Assembly: GCA_002479805.1 (NCBI GenBank)
Contig: DLPB01000001.1
Span: 2,810-14,967 of the forward strand
Origin: Micrococcales bacterium UBA7469
GTDB taxonomy: Bacteria; Actinomycetota; Actinomycetes; Actinomycetales; Microbacteriaceae
DNA: 12,158 bases
Direction of reading: 5' to 3'
Each line of letters starts with the position of its first letter. Position 1 is the first letter of the stretch. Both the position numbers and the translations under genes were made by a program. Shown in pieces: positions 6,514 through 12,158 of the stretch. Below the pieces are notes generated by a model that worked only from the letters and a program-made list of their open reading frames with translations, searched no databases and was not told where the DNA came from.

Positions 6514-9117
6514 GTGGCGCTTCCACGCGTATATGACCTAGCCAAGGAACTTGGCATTGACACCAAGGTCGCACTATCCAAGCTTGAAGAGCTTGGCGAG
6601 TATGTCAAAGGTGGCTCATCCACCATTACCCCACCGGTAGCTGCAAAGCTTCGTGCCGCATTCCCGAACGCCGGTAAGGCTGCACCTCAGAAGGCAGAGC
6701 CGAAGGCAGCACCAGCCGCTGAAACTTCCGCGCCTGCTCCAGCCGCAAAGCCTGCTCCACAGGCTGAGGCTGCGACCCCTGCGCCTACAGCTCCAGCTCC
6801 GGTTGCACCAGAGGCTGCAACTCCGCCGGCACCCAGCTCGATCATCGGTATTCCACGTCCAGGTAACAACCCATTCAGTTCTAACCAGGGCATGGGCATT
6901 CCTCGCCCAATGGCTCGCCCGGGCAACAACCCATTCAGTTCTAACCAGGGCATGGGTCGCGGTCCTCGTCCAGGTGGCGCTCCACGTCCAGGCGGCGCTG
7001 GCGCTCGTCCAGGTCAGGGCGGTGCTCCGCGTCCGGGTGCACCTCGTCCAGGTGGCGCGCCACGTCCGGCTGGTGCTGGTTTCGGTAGCCCACGTCCCGG
7101 CGGTGCTCCAGGTTTTGGTGCTCCAGGAGCCGGTGCTCCGGGAGGTCGCCCAGGACCTGGTGGTCGTGGTGGTCGCGGTGCTGGCACCGCGGGTGCGTTC
7201 GGAAAGGGTGGCTCTAAGAACAAGGGCCGCAAGTCCAAGCGCACCAAGAGAGAAGAATTTGAGCAGAGAGAGGCTCCGAGCCTTGGCGGTGCAATGGTGC
7301 CACGCGGCGACGGCAACACCGTTGTTCGCATCCGCCGCGGATCCTCGATTCAGGACTTCGCAGACAAGATTGGCGCTAACGCTGGCCAGCTGATTACCGT
7401 GCTGTTCCACCTGGGCCAGATGGCAACCGCAACCGCATCTTTGGATGAGGACACCTTCCAAATTCTCGGTGTAGAGCTGGGTTACAAGGTTGAGGTGGTT
7501 TCTCCAGAGGACGAAGAGCGCGAGCTATTCGAAGGCTTTGGCTTGGACATCTCAACCGGTATCGAGGATGAGGATGACGAAGACCTACAGCCTCGACCTC
7601 CGGTGGTAACCGTTATGGGTCACGTTGACCACGGTAAGACCAAGCTTTTGGACTCGATCCGCAGTGCAAACGTGGTGGCCGGCGAGGCCGGTGGCATCAC
7701 CCAGCACATTGGTGCTTACCAGGTGCACACCATGCACGAGGGCATCGAGCGCGCGATTACCTTTATCGACACCCCGGGTCACGAGGCCTTCACCGCCATG
7801 CGTGCTCGCGGTACTCAGGTAACCGACATCGCCATCTTGGTGGTGGCAGCCGATGACGGCGTGATGCCGCAGACCATCGAGGCGCTAAACCATGCTCAGG
7901 CTGCCCAGGTGCCAATCGTGGTCGCCGTGAACAAGGTCGACAAGGAGGGTGCAAACCCTGCCAAGATTCGTCAGCAGCTAACCGAGTTCGGCTTGGTTGC
8001 CGAAGAATACGGTGGCGACGTAATGTTCGTTGACGTGTCTGCCTTGAAGAACCAGGGTATTGACCGACTACTGGATGCAGTGCTACTGACCGCAGACGCT
8101 GCGCTGGATCTGCGTGCTAACCCAGACCGCGATGCTCGCGGTGTGGCGATTGAAGCCAACCTAGACCGCGGTCGTGGTTCGGTGGCAACCGTTCTGATTC
8201 AGTCCGGAACCCTAGAGGTTGGTGACGCAATCGTTGCCGGTAGCTCACACGGTCGAGTTCGTGCGATGTTCGATGAGAACGGTGAACCGGTTGAAAAGGC
8301 ATTGCCTTCTCGTCCGGTTCAGGTGCTAGGTCTGCAGTCGGTGCCACGCGCCGGTGACACCTTCGTGGTGGCTGAGGACGAGCGTCAGGCGCGCCAGATC
8401 GCCGAAAAGCGTGAGGCAGCCGATCGCAATGCACTTTTGGCCAAGACCCGCAAGAAGCTATCGCTTGAAGACTTCACCAAGGCACTCGAAGAGGGCAAGG
8501 TTGAATCGCTCAACCTCATCATCAAGGGTGACGTCTCCGGTGCTGTTGAGGCTTTGGAAGACAGCTTGCTCAAGATTGTGGTCGACGACTCAGTTCAGCT
8601 TCGAATCATCCACCGCGGAGTTGGTGCGATTACCGAGTCTGACGTCAACCTCGCAACCGTTGACTCCGCAGTCATCATCGGATTCAACGTCCGCCCAGAC
8701 AACAAGGCCAGAGAGCGTGCCGACCGCGAAGGCGTCGACGTGCGTTTCTACTCCGTTATCTACAACGCGCTGGACGACATCGAGAGCTCGCTCAAGGGCA
8801 TGCTCAAGCCAGAGTACGAAGAGAAGCAGATGGGTACCGCAGAGGTCCGCGAGATCTTCCGCTCCTCCAAGTTCGGCACCATCGCAGGTTCCTACGTTCG
8901 CTCCGGTCTGATCCGACGCAACGCGATGGCACGTGTGCTGCGTGATGGCGTAATGATCAAGGAAGGCCTAAAGGTTGACTCCCTGAAGCGATTCAAGGAC
9001 GATGCCACCGAGGTAAAGGCTGACTACGAGTGTGGTATCGGTCTGGGTGACTTCAACGACATCTTGGTCGATGACGTCATCGAGACCTACGAGATGGTCG
9101 AGAAGCCGAGGGTCTAG
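6514..9117 (+). CDS. infB: Translation initiation factor IF-2
   Basis: IF-2 is the GTPase that places initiator fMet-tRNA on the 30S subunit and promotes 50S joining. The protein is 867 residues. An IF2_N domain at about 1-50 (RVYDLAKELGIDTKVALSKL) is followed by a long Ala/Pro then Gly/Arg/Pro linker (about 52-235) and a lysine-rich stretch. A second IF2_N-like domain lies at about 268-330. The G domain begins near 360 with GHVDHGKT (G369 to T376), DTPGH (D419 to H423) and NKVD (N473 to D476). Domains II, III and C2 follow; the last binds fMet-tRNA. The linker is typical of actinobacterial IF-2 and contains a near-perfect DNA repeat. The GTG start is supported by AGGAG at 6502-6506, seven bases upstream, and by the family N-terminus. 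A structured leader precedes it. The stop overlaps the rbfA start by one base. Confidence 0.97.
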   Translation: MALPRVYDLAKELGIDTKVALSKLEELGEYVKGGSSTITPPVAAKLRAAFPNAGKAAPQKAEPKAAPAAETSAPAPAAKPAPQAEAATPAPTAPAPVAPEAATPPAPSSIIGIPRPGNNPFSSNQGMGIPRPMARPGNNPFSSNQGMGRGPRPGGAPRPGGAGARPGQGGAPRPGAPRPGGAPRPAGAGFGSPRPGGAPGFGAPGAGAPGGRPGPGGRGGRGAGTAGAFGKGGSKNKGRKSKRTKREEFEQREAPSLGGAMVPRGDGNTVVRIRRGSSIQDFADKIGANAGQLITVLFHLGQMATATASLDEDTFQILGVELGYKVEVVSPEDEERELFEGFGLDISTGIEDEDDEDLQPRPPVVTVMGHVDHGKTKLLDSIRSANVVAGEAGGITQHIGAYQVHTMHEGIERAITFIDTPGHEAFTAMRARGTQVTDIAILVVAADDGVMPQTIEALNHAQAAQVPIVVAVNKVDKEGANPAKIRQQLTEFGLVAEEYGGDVMFVDVSALKNQGIDRLLDAVLLTADAALDLRANPDRDARGVAIEANLDRGRGSVATVLIQSGTLEVGDAIVAGSSHGRVRAMFDENGEPVEKALPSRPVQVLGLQSVPRAGDTFVVAEDERQARQIAEKREAADRNALLAKTRKKLSLEDFTKALEEGKVESLNLIIKGDVSGAVEALEDSLLKIVVDDSVQLRIIHRGVGAITESDVNLATVDSAVIIGFNVRPDNKARERADREGVDVRFYSVIYNALDDIESSLKGMLKPEYEEKQMGTAEVREIFRSSKFGTIAGSYVRSGLIRRNAMARVLRDGVMIKEGLKVDSLKRFKDDATEVKADYECGIGLGDFNDILVDDVIETYEMVEKPRV
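6865..6956 (+). repeat. Two identical 32-bp direct repeats in the IF-2 linker
   Basis: Bases 6865-6896 and 6925-6956 are identical over 32 positions with a 60-bp period, so the reading frame is kept. Both encode NNPFSSNQGMG after RPG, in a linker otherwise made of Ala, Pro, Gly and Arg. Identity at synonymous sites suggests recent duplication or gene conversion. Confidence 0.85.
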
Positions 9118-9548
9118 TGGTTGATCACGCACGTGCTCGCAGGCTAGGGGAGCGAATCAAGGTACTGGCCGCAGAGGCGCTGGAAAAGGTTGTCAAAGAC
9201 CCGGACCTCGGCTTTGTGACCATTACCGACGTTCGCGTCAGCCCTGATTTGTCGCAGGCCAAGCTCTACTTCACGGTGTTTGGTAGCGCTGAAGAACTCG
9301 AGATCACCAAAGAGATTCTCGAGAGCTACAAGGGTCGCGTGCGCAGTGAAATTGGTCGCCACCTCGGGATTCGCATCACTCCCGCCATCGAATTCATCAA
9401 CGATGAGGTGCCGGTGGCAGCTGGGGCATTGACTGACCTATTGGCGGAGGCAAAGCGTCGTGACGCCGAGCTCGAGAAAATTGCCAAGGAGGCCAAGCCT
9501 GCCGGTGATGCAGATCCTTACGTCAAGCCCAAGACTCAGGACGAGTAG
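9117..9548 (+). CDS. rbfA: Ribosome-binding factor A
   Basis: RbfA is a single KH-fold protein that binds immature 30S subunits and assists maturation of 16S rRNA near its 5' helix; in E. coli it is needed for growth in the cold. The protein is 143 residues. Family features are the N-terminal HARARRLGERIKVLAAEALE helix, the DPDLGFVTITDVRVSPDLS strand region near 28-46, and the GRHLGIRITPAIEFINDE block near 80-97. A charged, probably disordered tail follows from about residue 115. The GTG start at 9117 shares its G with the infB TAG stop (TAGTG), with GAGGG at 9108-9112 four bases upstream, so translation is probably coupled to infB. Its own stop overlaps the truB start in the same way. Confidence 0.95.
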   Translation: MVDHARARRLGERIKVLAAEALEKVVKDPDLGFVTITDVRVSPDLSQAKLYFTVFGSAEELEITKEILESYKGRVRSEIGRHLGIRITPAIEFINDEVPVAAGALTDLLAEAKRRDAELEKIAKEAKPAGDADPYVKPKTQDE

Positions 9549-10414
9549 TGCCCGCCGCACTGGTGCTGATAGATAAGCAGCCGGGGTGGACTAGCCACGA
9601 CGTGGTAGCAAAACTGCGAGGAATACTCGGCACCAGAAAAATAGGTCACGCTGGCACCTTGGATCCGATGGCTACTGGGCTGCTGGTCCTAGGCGTTGAT
9701 GGCGGAACCAAGCTGCTGCAGTTCATTTCAGGAAGCGATAAGCAATACCTAGCAACCATCCGGTTAGGCGCTGCCACTCACACCGATGACGCCGAGGGTG
9801 AAGTGATCTTTTCGGCGGCGGCAAACCAGTTATCTGCCGCACAGATCGATGCTGAAATCCAAAGACTTTCCGGCAACATTACTCAAGTGCCATCATCGGT
9901 CAGCGCTATAAAGGTAGACGGCAAGCGAGCTTACGATTTGGTGCGTGACGGCAAAGAGGTTGAGCTCAAAGCTCGAGCTGTCACCGTAGCTCGGTTTGAG
10001 CGCACCTCTGAGCTGCGCCCGGTAGATAATTTTGTAGATTTTGACGTTGTGGTCGACTGTTCGTCGGGTACCTACATCCGCGCTCTGGCTCGAGATATTG
10101 GTTCAGCACTTGGGGTGGGTGGGCACCTGACCATGCTGCGCCGAACCAAAATCGCAAATTTTGATGTTGTCGACGCCACCGAAATCGGTAAAGCCCCGAA
10201 GCTTGTGCCGCTGGTTGATGCGGCGCGGGAAATGTTCGGCGCTATCGAGCTTGGCCATGAGCAGGCGCGCGATATCGTGCATGGCAAGCGCCTGGATCTA
10301 AGTGCTAGTGGCTTGATTGCCGCGACCTGGAATTCAGATCTGCTTGCGGTGTTAGAACCAATTGGCAACCAAGTGAAATCGGTCGTGGTTTTCCCGGAGG
10401 TGTTCAATGCTTGA
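9548..10414 (+). CDS. truB: tRNA pseudouridine(55) synthase TruB
   Basis: TruB converts uridine 55 in the T-loop of tRNAs to pseudouridine and also acts as a tRNA chaperone. The protein is 288 residues, somewhat shorter than the 314 of E. coli. The catalytic block is GHAGTLDPMATG with the nucleophile D39. Other family motifs are KQYLATIRLGAATHTDDAEGE, SAIKVDGKRAYDL, and DCSSGTYIRALARDIG, which is the substrate-loop and base-binding region. A small C-terminal domain of PUA type follows. The GTG start overlaps the rbfA TAG stop by one base, with AGGA at 9538-9541 six bases before. The 3' end carries the strong SD of the next gene, which overlaps by eight bases. ribF, a frequent neighbour after truB, is not present. 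Confidence 0.96.
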   Translation: MPAALVLIDKQPGWTSHDVVAKLRGILGTRKIGHAGTLDPMATGLLVLGVDGGTKLLQFISGSDKQYLATIRLGAATHTDDAEGEVIFSAAANQLSAAQIDAEIQRLSGNITQVPSSVSAIKVDGKRAYDLVRDGKEVELKARAVTVARFERTSELRPVDNFVDFDVVVDCSSGTYIRALARDIGSALGVGGHLTMLRRTKIANFDVVDATEIGKAPKLVPLVDAAREMFGAIELGHEQARDIVHGKRLDLSASGLIAATWNSDLLAVLEPIGNQVKSVVVFPEVFNA

Positions 10415-10784
10415 TTGGTGGTACCAAGCTCAGCTGTGGTTTGGCGTGCTGGCTGGATTGTTACTGGTGCTGATGGGGCTGGTTGGACGCAAGCCATCTG
10501 GCTTCTCATTGGCTCTGGTTGCCGGCAGTGAATTTGGATTATTGATGCAACTGATTGCATCTCTAACGCTCGTGGCGCTTGGTCAGCGAGCGGCGATTGA
10601 CACCTGGGAGTTTTTCGGTTATCTGATAGTTGCGATCATGGTTCCAGTAGGGGCTGCGATCTGGGCTTTGGTTGAACGTAATCGTTGGTCCACGGTGGTG
10701 ATGGGAGCCGGTGTTCTGACTGTCGCGGTCATGCTGGTTCGAATGCATCAAATCTGGACCGGAGATATAGTTTCATTCTCGTAG
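10407..10784 (+). CDS. Unassigned small four-helix membrane protein
   Basis: I do not recognise a characterised family. The predicted protein has 125 residues and four likely transmembrane helices at about 10-27, 35-58, 68-88 and 95-112, joined by short loops, with no cleavable signal peptide evident. Positive charges lie at R28/K29 and around E90-R91-N92-R93, which suggests both ends face outside and the central loop also, if the positive-inside rule holds. The segment ERNRWSTVVMG before helix 4 looks like a conserved anchor, and I have an unverified impression of similar small actinobacterial membrane proteins. An acidic residue, E42, sits within helix 2. It starts inside truB with an eight-base overlap and a strong SD (GGAGG, 10396-10400) six bases before the ATG, so it is expressed with the truB cluster. 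The downstream pst genes have their own regulatory site, so a phosphate role does not follow from position. Confidence 0.8.
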   Translation: MLDWWYQAQLWFGVLAGLLLVLMGLVGRKPSGFSLALVAGSEFGLLMQLIASLTLVALGQRAAIDTWEFFGYLIVAIMVPVGAAIWALVERNRWSTVVMGAGVLTVAVMLVRMHQIWTGDIVSFS

Positions 10785-10796
10785 TTCTCGCCCTCA

Positions 10797-10829
10797 GTTA
10801 ACCTTCCGTTCACTTTCCGTTAGTGGCAA
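10797..10829 (+). promoter_or_regulatory. PHO box (11-bp direct repeats) upstream of pstC
   Basis: Three consecutive 11-bp units begin with GTT: GTTAACCTTCC (10797-10807), GTTCACTTTCC (10808-10818) and a weaker GTTAGTGGCAA (10819-10829). The first two differ at two positions. This matches the actinobacterial PHO-box pattern (GTTCACC-like units at 11-bp spacing) bound by PhoP/RegX3-type response regulators during phosphate starvation. It sits between the membrane protein and pstC, the expected target. A weak -10 candidate, CAGACT at 10839-10844, follows at suitable distance. TAACCT inside unit 1 is an alternative that would need a different mode of regulation. Confidence 0.75.
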
Positions 10830-10858
10830 TTCAACCCTCAGACTCCACGCTAGAGGGC

Positions 10859-11833
10859 ATGTCGAACGAAGTAGCGCCCCAGCGTCTCAAGCTGCGCAGT
10901 AAGCCCTCTCGTACCGCTGACAAAGTCTTCTTTGCAGTAGCTAAGGCTGCCGGCTACTCGTCCTTCGTGTTGGTGGCCGCAATCTTGTTCTTCCTGATGC
11001 TCCGCGCCTGGCCGGCGTTCGAGTCTCAGGGTGTCGTCAACTTCATCTTTGGAGCCGGCTGGAATTCCACCAGTGATCCTCAAATCTTCCACATGGGCCC
11101 AATGCTTTACGGCTCACTCTTGATTGCCGCAATCGGTGTCGCGCTCGCGGTTCCGATGGCCATCTCGATTTCCTACTTCATTGCCTTTATGGCTCCGACG
11201 CGAGTGGCAAAGATTGCAACCGTAATCGTGGACCTGCTAGCAGCAATTCCTTCGGTGGTAATTGGTCTGTGGGGTCTCGGCGTCTTCTCGCCAGTTGCAG
11301 CTGAGTGGGGTCGGATGCTCAGCGAGTCACTGGGTTTCATTCCGGTGTTCAGTAACGCGGTGGATATCTTCTTGCGCTCACCGTTTATCGCATCATTGGT
11401 GATTGCAGTAATGATCGTGCCGATTATCTCTTCGATCACTCGCGAAATCTTCTCGCAGATGGATCAGGAAATCATCAAGGGTGCGATGGCGCTGGGTGGC
11501 ACCCGTGAGTCAATCTTCCGCAAGGTGATTCTGCCAACCGCCTCCGGTGGAATCGTCGGTGGCGTCCTTTTGGCGCTTGGTCGAGCCATGGGTGAAACCG
11601 TTGCGATTTTCTTCGTTTTGAACCTTACCTTTGACGATTACAACTGGTTCAAGATTCTCGAACCATCCGGTGGTGCGGTGGCTTCGCTGGTGCTTGCAAG
11701 ATTCAACGAAGCGCTTGACACCGAGCTCTCGGCCTTGCTTGCCGCCGGTGTGGTGCTTTTCGTGGTAACCCTGATCGTAAACACCATCGCCTCTTACATC
11801 GTGGCAAAGGCCCAGCCTTGGAGGAAGCTATGA
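10859..11833 (+). CDS. pstC: Phosphate ABC transporter permease PstC
   Basis: PstC is one of the two membrane subunits of the high-affinity Pst phosphate importer (PstSCAB). From the ATG at 10859 it has 324 residues, close to the 319 of E. coli PstC. A polar N-terminus is followed by a first helix at about 33-50 and a five- to six-helix permease core. The cytoplasmic coupling loop (EAA-like) has GAMALGG (G208 to G214) before ESIFRKVILPTASGGI and would contact the ATPase PstB. GRAMGETVAIFF follows, as is usual for the family. The start is uncertain. A GTG at 10823 would add 12 residues but lies inside the third PHO-box unit and has no SD. The ATG has GAGGG only one base upstream, too close for a normal SD, so a short or leaderless mRNA is possible. 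The pstS gene is not directly upstream. The stop overlaps pstA (ATGA). Confidence 0.93.
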   Translation: MSNEVAPQRLKLRSKPSRTADKVFFAVAKAAGYSSFVLVAAILFFLMLRAWPAFESQGVVNFIFGAGWNSTSDPQIFHMGPMLYGSLLIAAIGVALAVPMAISISYFIAFMAPTRVAKIATVIVDLLAAIPSVVIGLWGLGVFSPVAAEWGRMLSESLGFIPVFSNAVDIFLRSPFIASLVIAVMIVPIISSITREIFSQMDQEIIKGAMALGGTRESIFRKVILPTASGGIVGGVLLALGRAMGETVAIFFVLNLTFDDYNWFKILEPSGGAVASLVLARFNEALDTELSALLAAGVVLFVVTLIVNTIASYIVAKAQPWRKL

Positions 11834-12158
11834 CCGACACCCTCTCAAGACCAAGACCTAAGAATGCTGCTCCCTGGGTGAAGCTTGGCAGCCGGGTTCG
11901 CTTCGCCTCCTGGACAGCATCGGTGGTGCCAGCAGCCATTTTTGTCGCGGCCTGGCTCGGGTTGCAGCTTGATTTCATGGCTGCGCTATTGACCATTTTC
12001 TTGCCAATCCAGTTGATCTTCGGTGCTTGGGCTGGTTTTTACTCCTACGGTCGCAAGGGTGTCAACGACGGCCTTTTGGTGGTCGTGACCTTCTTCTTCT
12101 CAACCTTTGTTCTGGTGCTTCTGGCATCTGTGCTGTGGAGCGTTATCTCCGAGGGTGC
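11830..12158 (+). CDS. pstA: Phosphate ABC transporter permease PstA, 5' part
   Basis: This is the second membrane subunit of the Pst phosphate importer, cut by the window edge after 109 complete codons. The start overlaps the pstC stop by four bases (ATGA), and GGAGG at 11820-11824 lies five bases before the ATG, so translation is coupled. The visible protein has a basic N-terminus and three likely helices at about 27-46, 49-71 and 82-103. The third helix, ending SVLWSVISEG, corresponds to the first helix of the standard PstA. The two helices before it are an N-terminal extension, which I recall from Microbacteriaceae-type PstA. The permease core is outside the window, so the assignment rests on that segment and on position; pstB is expected next. 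Confidence 0.85.
   Translation, partial: MTDTLSRPRPKNAAPWVKLGSRVRFASWTASVVPAAIFVAAWLGLQLDFMAALLTIFLPIQLIFGAWAGFYSYGRKGVNDGLLVVVTFFFSTFVLVLLASVLWSVISEG

Noticed and set aside
6616..7461. A 281-codon open frame on the minus strand opposite infB, and a 246-codon frame in another plus-strand frame (6653-7393)
   Set aside because: Both lie over the repetitive Ala/Pro/Gly/Arg linker of IF-2. The translations are low-complexity (Arg/Thr/Trp/Ser or Leu/Val/Arg runs) caused by base composition, and match no family.
10072..10560. A 162-codon minus-strand frame across the truB/membrane-protein junction
   Set aside because: It is fully antisense to two coding sequences with good SDs and family or topology support. 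Its translation is rich in Ser/Ala/Pro/Arg without recognisable domains.
10823..10858. GTG at 10823 as the pstC start
   Set aside because: It would begin inside the third PHO-box unit, has no SD, and the extra 12 residues are not needed for the family fold. The ATG at 10859 is preferred but is itself not well supported by an SD.
1..12158. Mobile elements, CRISPR arrays, toxin-antitoxin or defence genes, tRNA or rRNA genes
   Set aside because: All sequence is accounted for by contiguous housekeeping genes with gaps of at most 74 bases. No terminal inverted repeats, spaced repeats, transposase or integrase motifs, or cloverleaf-like sequences were seen.

Overview
The window is a single-strand (+) block of core bacterial genes. 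I assign it with moderate confidence to Actinomycetota, probably Microbacteriaceae. The evidence is the gene order dxr, site-2 protease, ispG, proS, nusA, ylxR, infB, rbfA, truB; an IF2 with a very long Ala/Pro/Gly/Arg linker; frequent GTG and TTG starts; an actinobacterial-type Asn in the DXR Ser-Ala-Ser motif; and a PHO box made of 11-bp direct repeats. By eye the base composition is only moderately GC-rich for that family and spacing is very tight, which would suit a small-genome planktonic lineage. That last point is inference.

Layout. Bases 1-834 are the 3' two thirds of dxr (MEP isoprenoid pathway). Bases 866-2164 encode an M50 site-2 membrane protease. Bases 2219-3376 encode ispG, a second MEP-pathway enzyme. 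Bases 3391-5163 encode prolyl-tRNA synthetase. Bases 5185-10414 hold the transcription/translation cluster nusA, ylxR, infB, rbfA, truB. rimP, normally just ahead of nusA, is absent: only 21 bases separate proS from nusA. Bases 10407-10784 encode an unassigned four-helix membrane protein that overlaps the end of truB. A PHO box at 10797-10829 opens a phosphate-transport operon, pstC (10859-11833) and the start of pstA (11830 to the window edge).

Coupling is very tight. infB/rbfA and rbfA/truB each overlap by one base (TAGTG), truB/membrane protein by eight, pstC/pstA by four (ATGA). The longest gap between accepted genes is 74 bases, so no long empty region needs explaining, and I see no convincing intrinsic terminator. 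There are no RNA genes, insertion sequences, CRISPR arrays or phage genes.

I found no undescribed multi-gene system; this is an ordinary chromosomal core region. The most interesting non-coding signal is the 57-base leader before infB. It can fold into two mutually exclusive hairpins, one of which buries part of the infB ribosome-binding site. Also worth checking are the missing rimP, a possible leaderless promoter for proS, the PHO box in front of a pst operon with no pstS beside it, and the unassigned membrane protein.
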